NCBI GenBank assembly: GCA_021847605.1
Contig: JAJZQN010000013.1
Coordinates: forward strand, 1-64,000
DNA from: Pseudomonadota bacterium
GTDB taxonomy: Bacteria; Pseudomonadota; Alphaproteobacteria; Sphingomonadales; Sphingomonadaceae
Length of the DNA stretch: 64,000 nucleotides
Direction: 5' to 3'
Shown here: positions 34,821-43,763 of the stretch, in pieces
Layout: every line of letters starts with the position of its first letter
Position numbering within the stretch: position 1 is the stretch's first letter
The notes under the pieces: generated by a model
What the model saw: only the letters and a program-made list of their open reading frames with translations
The model's database searches: none
What the model was told of the DNA's origin: nothing
Made by a program: the position numbers and the translations under genes

Positions 34821-34885
34821 TCCCAGCGATTCGGATTCGGTGATTGTAGTTAGATGATGAACATAATATATATGCAAGTGGCCGG
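34821..34885. promoter_or_regulatory. Divergent MFS/tetR promoter region
   Basis: This short intergenic region contains an unusually A+T-rich core, with TAGATGATGAACATAATA and TATATGCAA around 34849-34876. TetR-type regulators usually bind palindromes in such shared promoters. I see no perfect palindrome. Confidence 0.4.
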
Positions 34886-35455
34886 ATGGAGCAATATGGT
34901 ATGAAGGTTAGCCGGGAACAGGCAGAGCGAAACCGGGCGAATGTGGTCGAAGCCGCATCCCGCCTGTTCCGCGCCCAAGGGGTGGAGGGAGCAGGTATCG
35001 CGACCATCATGGCGCAAAGCGGCCTGACCCATGGCGGTTTCTACAAGCAGTTTGGTTCGAAAGAGGCTTTGGCGACAGAGGCTTGCCAAAGATCGCTCGA
35101 ACGAAGTGCGAACCGTTGGCAGTCCATTGTCGAGGGCGCACCGGGCGACGCGCTTGCGGCGATCGCAGCCGATTATCTCAGTCCGCGTAATCGCGACATG
35201 CCTGAAAGAGGATGCACCCTGATTGGTCTGGGCAGCGATGCCGCGCGACGGGGAGGGGCGCTGGCTGACGCTTTTCGTGAGGGAATGCTGGATCTGGTCG
35301 ATATATTGGAGCAGCAGGGACTGGATCGAGGCGCGGCTTTGTCCCGTCTGTCGCAAATGGTCGGTGCCATGGTGCTGGCCCGTGCCGTCAAGGATGAAGG
35401 GCTGTCCGAAGAGATCATGGCGGCCAGCCGCGATGTCCTTGGCGACACCGACTAA
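34886..35455 (+). CDS. TetR family transcriptional regulator
   Basis: The 189-residue protein has an N-terminal helix-turn-helix (RANVVEAASRLFRAQGVEGA, IATIMAQSGLTHGGFYKQFGSKEAL) typical of TetR, and a ligand-binding C-terminal half containing RGCTLIGLGSDAARRG, as in the AcrR/NemR-like subgroup. It probably represses the divergent MFS gene. ATG 34901 (MKVSREQ) is an equally good start. Its 3' end overlaps that of the convergent deaminase gene by four bases. Confidence 0.92.
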   Translation: MEQYGMKVSREQAERNRANVVEAASRLFRAQGVEGAGIATIMAQSGLTHGGFYKQFGSKEALATEACQRSLERSANRWQSIVEGAPGDALAAIAADYLSPRNRDMPERGCTLIGLGSDAARRGGALADAFREGMLDLVDILEQQGLDRGAALSRLSQMVGAMVLARAVKDEGLSEEIMAASRDVLGDTD

Positions 35456-36567
35456 AGTTTCCACGATTTGGCAAAGGCATCCAGCTTCGCCAGATAGGCG
35501 GCCTTCTGTTCCCGTGGCAACCACGCTGCGTTGAAGGCGTTGCGCGACATCAGCACCAGTTCCGCCTTGGTCAGCCTGCTACGTTGCTGCGCGCGGACCA
35601 GCACATCATTCAGATATTCGCTGCCCATATAGGCGGGATCATCCGAGCTGATCGTGATGGCAAGCCCCGCGTCGAGCATGCCGCGTACCACATCGATTGG
35701 CTCGCCTTCCGCATCCTTCACCGCGCCGGAAAACGTCGGACAGACGGTGAAGGGGATGTTGAGTGCCTTGGCCGATTCCACCAGTTCGGGTGATTGCAGG
35801 ATATTGCCGCCATGGTCGATCCGATCGACTTGCAGGTCGAAAATCGCCTGCCGGATATGTTCCAGTGTATGGAGCTGATTGACGTCGCAATGGGCGGTGA
35901 TGTGCAGGCCGTTGGCGCGCGCCGTGGCGATGTGAGATCGGAATTTGATCGGTGGATGTCCCTTTTCATCGCTATCCATGCCGACGCCAATCAATTGATC
36001 CTTCATGGGGAGGGCCGCATCGAGTGCGGCCATGGCGGTATCGGCGGGAAGGTCGCGCACGAAGCACAGGATGGCTTGTGATCGAATGCCGAACGCCTTT
36101 TCCGCGTCCACGCGCGCCCGACTGATGCCACCGATCACCGCCGTCATCGGCACGCCGCGTTTCAGATGTTCCTGCGGGTCGAAGAACATTTCGGCGTAGA
36201 GAATATTCTGTGATGCGGCTTTCTTCAGATAGGCGAAGGTCAGATCGTAGAAATCTGCTTCCTTCAGCAACACCTTCATCCCATCATAATAAATGGCGAG
36301 GAAGCTGGGCAGGTCGTGATATGTATAGCTGGCCTTCATCGCCGCGACATCGGCGAAAGGCAGATTGAGGCCGTTGCGCTTTGCCAGCGCAAATTTCATC
36401 TCCGCCTCTAATGTACCTTCCAGATGGACATGATATTCCGCCTTGGGCAGCGCAGCGATGAAAGTGGCCATGTCGTCTTCGGTGGCCAATGCCCGCATCG
36501 GCCCTGATGTGGCGCAGGCGATCGCGCTCCACATGCCACGCTTCATGATGCTGCGTCTGTCGATCAT
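35452..36567 (-). CDS. Adenosine/adenine deaminase-like amidohydrolase with Tat-like leader
   Basis: The 371-residue protein belongs to the adenosine/adenine deaminase family (COG1816). Metal ligands are seen in YHVHLEGTLE, His226, and SSDDPAYMGSEYL, and RIDHGGNIL is present. Length is near normal once the leader is removed. Two oddities stand out. The N terminus MIDRRSIMKRG fits a twin-arginine signal (R-R-x-hydrophobic-hydrophobic-K), followed by a hydrophobic stretch and ALA, so it may be exported. The motif that normally reads H-A-G-E, holding the catalytic Glu, is HCDVNQ with Val229 at the Glu position. The substrate is therefore uncertain; a non-canonical purine or cytokinin-like substrate is possible. 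Confidence 0.85.
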   Translation of the reverse strand: MIDRRSIMKRGMWSAIACATSGPMRALATEDDMATFIAALPKAEYHVHLEGTLEAEMKFALAKRNGLNLPFADVAAMKASYTYHDLPSFLAIYYDGMKVLLKEADFYDLTFAYLKKAASQNILYAEMFFDPQEHLKRGVPMTAVIGGISRARVDAEKAFGIRSQAILCFVRDLPADTAMAALDAALPMKDQLIGVGMDSDEKGHPPIKFRSHIATARANGLHITAHCDVNQLHTLEHIRQAIFDLQVDRIDHGGNILQSPELVESAKALNIPFTVCPTFSGAVKDAEGEPIDVVRGMLDAGLAITISSDDPAYMGSEYLNDVLVRAQQRSRLTKAELVLMSRNAFNAAWLPREQKAAYLAKLDAFAKSWKL

Positions 36568-36777
36568 GCCCCATTCCCCCTTGCGGCTGACATCGTGTCA
36601 AAGGGGATGATGGCAGGTGCGCAAGGTTTAGGCCATCGCCATTTCAGGCGCGCTTTGCGGAAGTTCACACCGTCGCTGGGGCCATCGTCAGCGATGCTAT
36701 GGTCCTTGCAACCACACCGATTTTAGAGCGATCGCACGCCCATTGATCGAGCTAGAGTTTGGTGATCTTGCATTGAT

Positions 36778-36794
36778 CCGTTCGAAACGAACGG
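36778..36794. promoter_or_regulatory. Perfect 7+3+7 palindrome upstream of the deaminase gene
   Basis: CCGTTCG-AAA-CGAACGG is a perfect inverted repeat with a three-base centre. It lies about 210 bases upstream of the deaminase start, between two copies of a 14-base direct repeat. It looks like a dimeric regulator's operator and lacks a T-run, so it is not a terminator. Confidence 0.4.
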
Positions 36795-36861
36795 AGATTT
36801 GTGATTCAATCTGGCTTCATCCTGCTCAAAGTTCACACCGTCACAAGGGCGCACAATTCCG

Positions 36862-36895
36862 CCAAAAAATAACCCCGGAGTGGTAGCTCCGGGGT
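36862..36895 (-). terminator. Intrinsic terminator after rpoH
   Basis: On the minus strand ACCCCGGAG and CTCCGGGGT pair around a six-base loop and are followed by TATTTTTT. It lies 27 bases beyond the rpoH stop. Confidence 0.9.
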
Positions 36896-36921
36896 CATGA
36901 TTTTTTGGCTGTGAGAGCGGA

Positions 36922-37836
36922 TCAGGCCGCCGCCAGCCGAGCCATTTTTTCCAGCCGCCCGCCGGCAATCCGCATCATCGCCTTTTGCAGCTTTTCGAAG
37001 GCGCGAACCTCGATCTGGCGAACGCGCTCACGCGATACGCCATAGACCTGGCTCAACTCTTCGAGCGTCTTGGGTTCTTCGGCCAGACGGCGTTCGGCCA
37101 GGATGTGCTTTTCGCGATCGTTGAGATCGGTCATCGCCTCGACCAGCATCTCATGGCGCTGGGTCTTTTCCTGCTCGTCCGCGACACGTTCGTCCTGAAG
37201 CGGGTCGTTATCCTGCAACCAGTCCTGCCACTGACCCTCACCATCTTCGCGCATCGGCACGTTGAGCGAGGTGTCTCCACCCATCGCCATGCGGCGATTC
37301 ATGGATACGACGTCGTCTTCCGACACGCCCAGATCGGTCGCGATCTTGGTCACGTCCTCGGGGCGCAGATCGCCGTCTTCGAACGCCTCAATATTGTTCT
37401 TCATCCGGCGAAGGTTGAAAAACAGCTTCTTCTGCGACGCGGTGGTGCCCATCTTTACGAGGCTCCAGCTACGCAGGATAAATTCCTGGATCGATGCGCG
37501 AATCCACCACATGGCGTAAGTCGCCAGACGGAAACCGCGCTCCGCTTCGAATTTCTTCACGCCCTGCATCAGGCCGATATTGCCTTCGCTGATCAGTTCG
37601 CTGACCGGCAGGCCATAGCCGCGATAGCCCATCGCAATCTTCGCCACGAGGCGCAGATGCGAGGTTACAAGCTGGGCTGCCGCTTCGGGGTCCTGATGTT
37701 CCTCGTAGCGCTTGGCCAGCATATATTCCTGCTCAGGCGTCAGCAGCGGAAATTTGCGAATTTCCGACAGATAGCGGTTGAGGCTGGCATCACCGCCCAG
37801 CGCCGGAACCGCGGGGACATTGCTCTTGGTAGCCAT
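36922..37836 (-). CDS. rpoH: RNA polymerase sigma factor RpoH (sigma-32)
   Basis: RpoH directs RNA polymerase to heat-shock promoters. The 304-residue protein shows the RpoH box region EDGDLRPEDVTKIATDLGV (between regions 2 and 3). It also has region 2 GYRGYGLPVSELISEGNIGL and FRLATYAMWWIRASIQEFIL, and region 4 LEELSQVYGVSRERVRQIEV. ATG 37836 is preceded by AAAGGTGACGAC and begins MATKSN, as expected; an in-frame extension to 37911 is not preferred. clpP and clpX in this window are plausible targets. It shares direction with rluD upstream. Confidence 0.96.
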   Translation of the reverse strand: MATKSNVPAVPALGGDASLNRYLSEIRKFPLLTPEQEYMLAKRYEEHQDPEAAAQLVTSHLRLVAKIAMGYRGYGLPVSELISEGNIGLMQGVKKFEAERGFRLATYAMWWIRASIQEFILRSWSLVKMGTTASQKKLFFNLRRMKNNIEAFEDGDLRPEDVTKIATDLGVSEDDVVSMNRRMAMGGDTSLNVPMREDGEGQWQDWLQDNDPLQDERVADEQEKTQRHEMLVEAMTDLNDREKHILAERRLAEEPKTLEELSQVYGVSRERVRQIEVRAFEKLQKAMMRIAGGRLEKMARLAAA

Positions 37837-37913
37837 GTCGTCACCTTTCCCTTTCATTGCGCGGCGGGACCCAGAAGAGGCGTCACAGGCGCCGTCGCAA
37901 AACTTGTCCAACT

Positions 37914-38870
37914 CTATACTCGAAGCTCGCTTAACAGTTCCTGCATGTCGGCGGGCAAAGCGCTATCGAACAACATATGTTCGTGCGTTACGGGATGTAT
38001 GAACCCCAGCCTTTTGGCGTGCAATGCCTGTCTCTTGAAACCCAGCGTTTCCAGTATTGATTTGAAACCTTTTCTTTCTCTACCGTAAAGTGGATCACCT
38101 ATCAAGGGGTGTCCGATATGAGCCATATGGACGCGGACCTGATGGGTGCGGCCGGTTTCCAGCTTGCATTCCACCATCGCCGCGCCACGCAACCTGTCCA
38201 TCGTGCGATAATGGGTGACGGCATGTTTGCCGCGTCCTTCCCGATGAACCGCCATTTTCTTTCGATCAGCGTCGGATCGGCCAAGCCAGGCGTCCACCGT
38301 TCCGCTGCCCGGCACGGGCAGACCATAGACGATGGCGGCGTAGAGCCGGTCGATACTATGATCCTTGAACTGACGCGCCAGCCCCTCATGGGCCTTGTCA
38401 CTCTTTGCAACGACCAGCAGGCCGGATGTATCCTTGTCGATGCGATGGACGATGCCGGGGCGTTCCACCCCGCCAATGCCCGACAATCGTCCCGCACAAT
38501 GATGCAGCAGCGCATTGACCAACGTGCCGTCCAGATTGCCGGCGGCGGGATGAACGACCAGTCCGGCGGGTTTGTCCACCACGATCAGGTCGTTATCTTC
38601 ATGGACGATGACCAGCGGAATATCCTGTGCCACCGTATCGAGTGCTACAGGCGCGGGCAGGGCTACGGCGAACTGCTGTCCTGCGGCGACCTTCATCGAT
38701 GCGCTGATCCTGGACGGCGGGCCATCCGGGCGGACATGGCCTTCACCGATCAGGGATTTCAGCCGTTCGCGCGACAGGTCGGGCAACAGGTCGGCGAGCG
38801 CCCGGTCGAGGCGCAGCCCATGCTGCCCATCCGCGATGACGACATTGATGATGGAAGCCCCCGAAACCAT
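37914..38870 (-). CDS. rluD: RluD family 23S rRNA pseudouridine synthase
   Basis: This family isomerises specific uridines of 23S rRNA (helix 69 for RluD) to pseudouridine. The 318-residue protein has an N-terminal S4 RNA-binding domain (LRLDRALADLLPDLSRERLK), the catalytic motif HRIDKDTSGLLVVAKSD with the nucleophilic Asp, and LETGRTHQVRVHMAHIGHP. Length and order are standard. It is divergent from the JAMM gene, with only 17 bases between starts. Whether it is RluD or RluC/A in specificity cannot be proven from sequence, but the S4 domain and motifs favour RluD. Confidence 0.92.
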   Translation of the reverse strand: MVSGASIINVVIADGQHGLRLDRALADLLPDLSRERLKSLIGEGHVRPDGPPSRISASMKVAAGQQFAVALPAPVALDTVAQDIPLVIVHEDNDLIVVDKPAGLVVHPAAGNLDGTLVNALLHHCAGRLSGIGGVERPGIVHRIDKDTSGLLVVAKSDKAHEGLARQFKDHSIDRLYAAIVYGLPVPGSGTVDAWLGRSDADRKKMAVHREGRGKHAVTHYRTMDRLRGAAMVECKLETGRTHQVRVHMAHIGHPLIGDPLYGRERKGFKSILETLGFKRQALHAKRLGFIHPVTHEHMLFDSALPADMQELLSELRV

Positions 38871-38887
38871 TGCCTAAGGATGTAGGG

Positions 38888-39292
38888 ATGAAGGTGCATA
38901 TTTCAAGCCATCTTATGGAACAAATCATGGCCATGGCGCGGGCCAGCCCGGATGCCGAAATATGCGGCCTGCTGATGGGATCAGTCGGCGCGATCGACAC
39001 CATTGTGCCGGCCGCCAACGTGGCGACTGCCCCCGCACGGCATTTCGAACTGGACCCGGCTGTGCTGTTGGCCGCACATCGGGCAGCGCGTCAGGGGGGG
39101 GCAGCCGTCATCGGTCATTATCATAGCCATCCATCCGGCCACGCGGTGCCGTCTCGCACCGACGCCTCCTGTGCGCGGTCGGACGGCAGCCTGTGGATGA
39201 TCGTGGCGCAGGAAGGCGCGCGATTGTGGATCGCACAGGGCGATGAAAATGAGGGTGTCGCCTTTGTCGAGGCTTTGCTCGACATAAGGTGA
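38888..39292 (+). CDS. JAMM/MPN domain metalloprotease-like protein
   Basis: The 134-residue protein is a single JAB/MPN domain. It has the catalytic Glu24 in DAEICGLLMGS and a zinc site in HYHSHPSGHAVPSRTDASCA, the full JAMM signature (E ... H-x-H-x7-S-x2-D). Bacterial members cleave isopeptide bonds or process small ubiquitin-like sulfur carriers such as ThiS/MoaD-type proteins. None is encoded nearby, so the substrate is open. ATG 38888 is preferred to a TTG at 38870. chpT follows after 101 bases. Confidence 0.9.
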   Translation: MKVHISSHLMEQIMAMARASPDAEICGLLMGSVGAIDTIVPAANVATAPARHFELDPAVLLAAHRAARQGGAAVIGHYHSHPSGHAVPSRTDASCARSDGSLWMIVAQEGARLWIAQGDENEGVAFVEALLDIR

Positions 39293-39393
39293 GGGAAAGA
39301 CGGCAAGCCGGGCTTGCATCACGGGGCAGGGGGGCGCATTAGCCGGGCAGGCGTTTTTGCTTTTTCCCCAAATTGACGGCCCAGACATATCGC

Positions 39394-40053
39394 ATGACCA
39401 ACCCGACCGACAGCATTGAATTTGCCAGCCTCCTCTGCTCGCGGCTGTGCCACGACCTTTTGAGTCCCGTCGGTGCGCTCAACAACGGTCTGGAACTGAT
39501 GGCGGATGAGACGGACCCGGATATGCGCCAGCGCTGTCTGGACCTGCTGGGGGACAGTGCGCGGACATCGGCGAACAAGCTGAAATTCTTTCGACTGGCC
39601 TTTGGGTCTGCGGGTGGCTTTGGTGAAGGCGTGCCGCCGCATGAAGCGCGCGTCGCGATCGAGGGCATGTATGCCGCCACCGGCCGGGTCAAGATCGGCT
39701 GGCTGGTCGAGGAACAGATGCTGGGCAAGCTGGCGGTCAAGGTGCTGCTGAATCTGGCGCTGATCGCGGGTGACGCGCTGGTGCGTGGCGGGCAGCTCGA
39801 CATCGGCGCAGAGGATCGCGGCGAGATGACGGAAATCGTCGTTCGGGCTGAAGGGGTGAAGCTGGTGCTGGACCCTGATCTGCGCGCTGCGCTGGCCGGG
39901 ACATTGCCGATCGAGGGACTGGGGTCGCGCACGGCTGCGGCCTGGATGGTGCGGCAATTGGTCAACAGCGTGGGTGGTGACATCGCCCTTTCACCTCCGG
40001 GCGAGCCGGTGTTGCTATTTGGCGCAGTCATCCCCTCTCGCGGACAAGCGTGA
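39394..40053 (+). CDS. chpT: ChpT-type histidine phosphotransferase
   Basis: ChpT passes phosphoryl groups from the hybrid kinase CckA to CtrA and CpdR in the alphaproteobacterial cell-cycle relay. The 219-residue protein has the dimeric four-helix domain with His20 in SRLCHDLLSPVGALNNGLEL, the phospho-acceptor, and a degenerate ATPase-like C-terminal domain (LADPDLRAAL-like region ending in AAAWMVRQLVNSVGGDI). Length matches the family. ATG 39394 is preferred over a TTG at 39373. The 3' end overlaps that of a convergent gene by 26 bases. Confidence 0.92.
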   Translation: MTNPTDSIEFASLLCSRLCHDLLSPVGALNNGLELMADETDPDMRQRCLDLLGDSARTSANKLKFFRLAFGSAGGFGEGVPPHEARVAIEGMYAATGRVKIGWLVEEQMLGKLAVKVLLNLALIAGDALVRGGQLDIGAEDRGEMTEIVVRAEGVKLVLDPDLRAALAGTLPIEGLGSRTAAAWMVRQLVNSVGGDIALSPPGEPVLLFGAVIPSRGQA

Positions 40054-40546
40054 GCAGGGCGTCATTGCTCCATCCTTCCAGAGCCAATATCGCAGCATAA
40101 GGATCGCCGCTTAGCGCCAGAGTCTGAGCAAATGCCGGTTCGGTCTTCAGCCCGGATCGACGTAGCACCATTATTCGGTCACGCAGATCGTCGCCGCCCA
40201 ATGTCAGCAGCCGCTTTTCCATCAGAAAGTGGCGCCAGCCCTGTTGCTGCACGATTGGCACGGCCTGCCCGAATATCTCGAATGGCCAGCCATGCGCCTC
40301 AAAGCGACCAATAACGGCCTTCAGCTCTGGTCGGGCGTGTAATTCGAACCCCGCCATGCTGCCGAACCTGTCGCGCAGATGATCGGCGAAGATGGCGGGA
40401 TCATGGGTTTCACATAATATGTCGATATCGCTCGATGGCAGAGCGATGCCCAGAGGCGGCGTCCCGGCTATATGGGGATCGAAGGAGGCAAGCCTTTCCA
40501 GCGCTCCGGTGAGGGCGAGCGCCTCTTCATAGGGCATGCGGGTCAT
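40028..40546 (-). CDS. DUF4269 domain protein
   Basis: The 172-residue protein matches the pattern of DUF4269, a family of unknown function. It shows TPPLGIALPSSDIDILCE, followed by WPFEIFGQAVPIVQQQGWRH, FLMEKRLL and GLKTEPAFAQTLALSGDPY. The SDIDI motif recalls the metal-binding Asp pair of nucleotidyltransferase folds. ATG 40546 overlaps the stop of the upstream nitronate monooxygenase gene by four bases, so both are co-translated. The tail runs 26 bases into the end of chpT on the other strand. Confidence 0.85.
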   Translation of the reverse strand: MTRMPYEEALALTGALERLASFDPHIAGTPPLGIALPSSDIDILCETHDPAIFADHLRDRFGSMAGFELHARPELKAVIGRFEAHGWPFEIFGQAVPIVQQQGWRHFLMEKRLLTLGGDDLRDRIMVLRRSGLKTEPAFAQTLALSGDPYAAILALEGWSNDALLTLVRERG

Positions 40547-41592
40547 GCTTCGCGCATTTCTTCCGCCAGGGCCGCTACCAATGCTGCGGCGGGCAAGCTG
40601 CGGGCTAATGGAGCGCCCTGACCGGCCCACTGGGCGCCATATCCGCCTTCATCCCGCGCTTTTGCAGCCTGATTGAGCGCTTTTCCCGCATCATAAGCGA
40701 TGGGGTAATCCGGGACGCGGCGATGTGCCTGTGCGCCCCACATCGTGAATTTGTTGGCGAGGCAGCGGGCAGGGCGACCGGAAATGGCGCGTGTCATGAT
40801 CGTATGCAGCGCGGCGGGGCTGTTCAGCGCAGCGCGATAGGCCGCATCGGCGCTGCTTTCCGGGCAGGCGATGAACGCCGTGCCAAGCTGGGCCGCGACC
40901 GCGCCCAGATTGAGTGCGGCACTGATGCCCCGTCCATCCATGATGCCGCCTGCCGCGATGACCGGCATATCCGCGCGTTCGACCAGCAACTGTGTCAGCG
41001 CAAAAGTGCCAAGTTGGTCATCCGGGGCATCGGGATCGAACATGCCGCGATGGCCGCCGGCCTCATAGCCCTGTGCTACCACGGCATCGATGCCGGCATG
41101 TCTGGCTGCCAGTGCCTCCGGCAGGCTGGTCGCGGTCGCAATGAGCATGCACCCCGCCTGCTTCAGAGCGGCGATACGAACGGCATTGGGCAGTCCGAAA
41201 TGAAAGCTGATAACGGCCGGCCGCGTGTCGATCAGCATGGCCATCATAGCATCGTCGACGGCAAAGCTGCGATAGATTTCCCGCAGGGACGTGGGTGGTG
41301 TGGCGCCATATTGGGTGAAAAGGGGCGTGAGTTCTTCGAGCCAGCCTGCCTCAACATCCGGCCGGGCGATGGCTGGCGCATGGGCGAACAGATTGACGTT
41401 GAAGGGCCGGTCGGTGCGGGCACGTATTTGCATGATCATTGCGCAGGCAGCGTCGGCATCGACTGCGCCCACGCCGATCGATCCCAGCGCCCCGGCGCTG
41501 CTGACCGCTGCCGCCATTTCCGGCGTGGATACACCGGCCATGGGCGCCTGAATGATGGGGTGGGTCAGGGCGAGGGGAGAAAGCAGCGGCAT
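40543..41592 (-). CDS. Nitronate monooxygenase
   Basis: This FMN enzyme oxidises alkyl nitronates, such as the toxic propionate-3-nitronate, to carbonyl compounds and nitrite. The 349-residue TIM-barrel protein begins with THPIIQAPMAGVSTPEMAAA and has the FMN/active-site segments DAVVAQGYEAGGHRG and MPVIAAGGIMDGRGISAALN followed by LGTAFIACPES. These motifs define the class. It is the first gene of a two-gene unit with DUF4269. The glnA terminator lies just upstream of its start. Confidence 0.92.
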   Translation of the reverse strand: MPLLSPLALTHPIIQAPMAGVSTPEMAAAVSSAGALGSIGVGAVDADAACAMIMQIRARTDRPFNVNLFAHAPAIARPDVEAGWLEELTPLFTQYGATPPTSLREIYRSFAVDDAMMAMLIDTRPAVISFHFGLPNAVRIAALKQAGCMLIATATSLPEALAARHAGIDAVVAQGYEAGGHRGMFDPDAPDDQLGTFALTQLLVERADMPVIAAGGIMDGRGISAALNLGAVAAQLGTAFIACPESSADAAYRAALNSPAALHTIMTRAISGRPARCLANKFTMWGAQAHRRVPDYPIAYDAGKALNQAAKARDEGGYGAQWAGQGAPLARSLPAAALVAALAEEMREA

Positions 41593-41621
41593 ATGCGTGA
41601 TCTGGGGATGGAACGCTCAAA

Positions 41622-41658
41622 GGAAAAGGCCCGGCTGCGCGAGCAACCGGGCCTTTTT
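41622..41658 (-). terminator. Intrinsic terminator after glnA
   Basis: On the minus strand, AAAGGCCCGG and CCGGGCCTTTT pair around a ten-to-fourteen-base loop, followed by T residues. It lies 20 bases after the glnA stop; its A/T flanks make it near-symmetrical. Confidence 0.85.
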
Positions 41659-41678
41659 CTGTAACCAGTGCCGAAAAA

Positions 41679-43091
41679 TCAGGCGCTGTAATACATGTCG
41701 AATTCGACCGGCGAGGGAGCCATTTCCCAGCGATAGACTTCGGGCCACTTCAGTTCGATATAGGCATCGATCTGATCCTTGGTGAAGACGTCGCCCTTCA
41801 GCAGGAACTCATAGTCGGCTTCCAGGCTGTTGAGCGCTTCACGGAGCGAACCGCAGACGGTCGGCACCAGGCTCAGCTCTTCAGGCGGCAGGTCATAGAG
41901 ATTCTTGTCCATCGCGGCGCCCGGATGGATCTTGTTCTCAATACCGTCGAGGCCAGCCATCAGCAGAGCCGAGTAGCAGAGATAGGGGTTGGCCATCGCG
42001 TCGGGGAAGCGGAATTCGACGCGCTTCGCCTTGGTGCCGGCACCATAGGGAATACGGCAGGAGGCCGAACGGTTACGGGCCGAATAGGCGAGCAGAACGG
42101 GGGCTTCGAAGCCCGGCACCAGACGCTTGTAGCTGTTGGTGGTCGGGTTGGTGAAGGCGTTCAGAGCCTTGGCATGCTTGATGACGCCACCGATGAAGTA
42201 GAGGCACATGTCGGACAGACCGGCATAGCCGTCGCCCGCGAAGAGCGGCTTGCCGCCGTCCCAGATCGACATGTGGGTGTGCATGCCGCTGCCGTTATCC
42301 TGTGCGATCGGCTTGGGCATGAACGTCGCCGTCTTGCCATAGGCCTGCGCAACCATCTGCACGACATATTTGTAGATCTGCATACGGTCGGCGGTCTGCA
42401 CCAGAGTGCCGAAGGTCAGGCCCAGTTCGTGCTGCGCGGCGGCGACTTCATGGTGATGCTTGTCGCAGGGCAGGCCCATTTCGAGCATGGTCGAAACCAT
42501 TTCGGCGCGGATGTCGGTGCAGGGATCGACCGGCGCGACGGGGAAATAGCCGCCCTTGGCACGCGGACGGTGGCCCAGGTTGCCGCCTTCATATTCCTTG
42601 CCGGTGTTGGTCGGCAGTTCGATGTCGTCGATCTTGAAATAGCTCTGCGAGTAATCATTCTCGAAGCGCACATCGTCGAACATGAAGAATTCGGCTTCCG
42701 GGCCGACATAGACGGTGTCGCCAAAACCGGCCGACTTCACGAAGGCTTCTGCGCGCTTCGCGGTCGAGCGCGGATCGCGGGCATAGAGTTCGCCGGTGTC
42801 GGGTTCCACGATGTCGCAGAACAGGATCAGCATCGGGGTGGCGCTGAACGGATCGACATAGACGGCGTCCAGGTCGGGCTTCAGGATCATGTCCGATTCG
42901 TTGATCGCCTTCCAGCCTTCGATCGACGAACCGTCGAACATCAGGCCGTCGGTCAGTTCATCTTCGCCCAGCACGCTCGACACCATGGTCAGGTGCTGCC
43001 ACTTGCCCTTGGGATCGGTGAAGCGGACATCGACCCATTCGATTTCCTTTTCCTCGATCATCTTCAGGATGTCTTTAGGCGTGTTGGCCAT
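41679..43091 (-). CDS. glnA: Glutamine synthetase type I
   Basis: GlnA condenses ammonia and glutamate with ATP to form glutamine, the main nitrogen-assimilation reaction. The 470-residue subunit has the beta-grasp N domain with [11 protein letters not shown] and the catalytic domain with [25 protein letters not shown] and [12 protein letters not shown]. The adenylylation site is the Tyr in [10 protein letters not shown], so activity is probably controlled by GlnE. ATG 43091 (MANTPKDIL) is standard. glnB lies 99 bases upstream in the same direction, giving a glnB-glnA operon. Confidence 0.98.
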   Translation of the reverse strand: MANTPKDILKMIEEKEIEWVDVRFTDPKGKWQHLTMVSSVLGEDELTDGLMFDGSSIEGWKAINESDMILKPDLDAVYVDPFSATPMLILFCDIVEPDTGELYARDPRSTAKRAEAFVKSAGFGDTVYVGPEAEFFMFDDVRFENDYSQSYFKIDDIELPTNTGKEYEGGNLGHRPRAKGGYFPVAPVDPCTDIRAEMVSTMLEMGLPCDKHHHEVAAAQHELGLTFGTLVQTADRMQIYKYVVQMVAQAYGKTATFMPKPIAQDNGSGMHTHMSIWDGGKPLFAGDGYAGLSDMCLYFIGGVIKHAKALNAFTNPTTNSYKRLVPGFEAPVLLAYSARNRSASCRIPYGAGTKAKRVEFRFPDAMANPYLCYSALLMAGLDGIENKIHPGAAMDKNLYDLPPEELSLVPTVCGSLREALNSLEADYEFLLKGDVFTKDQIDAYIELKWPEVYRWEMAPSPVEFDMYYSA

Positions 43092-43190
43092 GTGCAATTG
43101 CCCTTCTCTCTGGATACCCCCCCGAAGGGGTAGTTGAAGCCTTATGTCCGCCGGCCCCCTGTTCAGCCGGCTTGAACCTGTTCAAAAAAA

Positions 43191-43592
<402 letters not shown>

Positions 43593-43639
43593 TCAAGCGA
43601 CGATCATCATGGCCCGATCAGGTCTGTGCCGTCCCTCTT

Positions 43640-43653
43640 GGTAATCAATTACC
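43640..43653. promoter_or_regulatory. Perfect palindrome upstream of glnB
   Basis: GGTAAT-CA-ATTACC is a perfect inverted repeat, 111 bases upstream of the glnB start. It may be an operator for nitrogen control. I cannot identify the regulator; it does not match the NtrC consensus (GCAC-N7-GTGC). Confidence 0.4.
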
Positions 43654-43709
43654 GTGCCAATCGGCGAATCGCTAGAACTGCTTTCGGCGATGCAGCAATC
43701 TTTGTCCAT

Positions 43710-43730
43710 ATTGCCCGGTTTCAGGGCAAT
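43710..43730. promoter_or_regulatory. Inverted repeat between map and glnB
   Basis: ATTGCCC-GGTTTCA-GGGCAAT has seven-base arms. It lies 34 bases beyond the map stop and about 180 bases before glnB. It could be a weak terminator for map (no T-run) or an operator of glnB. Confidence 0.3.
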
Positions 43731-43763
43731 TTCCTGTCTTTTGCCTGTTTTTTAGGCAGCATC

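Larger units (their letters stand above)
36568..36921. other. Intergenic region between the deaminase and rpoH genes with repeats
   Basis: No gene is apparent in these 354 bases. They contain the rpoH terminator at 36862-36895. The 14-base direct repeat AAGTTCACACCGTC occurs at 36661-36674 and 36829-36842. A perfect palindrome with arms CCGTTCG and CGAACGG around AAA lies at 36778-36794. The deaminase gene (minus) must have its promoter here. Confidence 0.7.
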
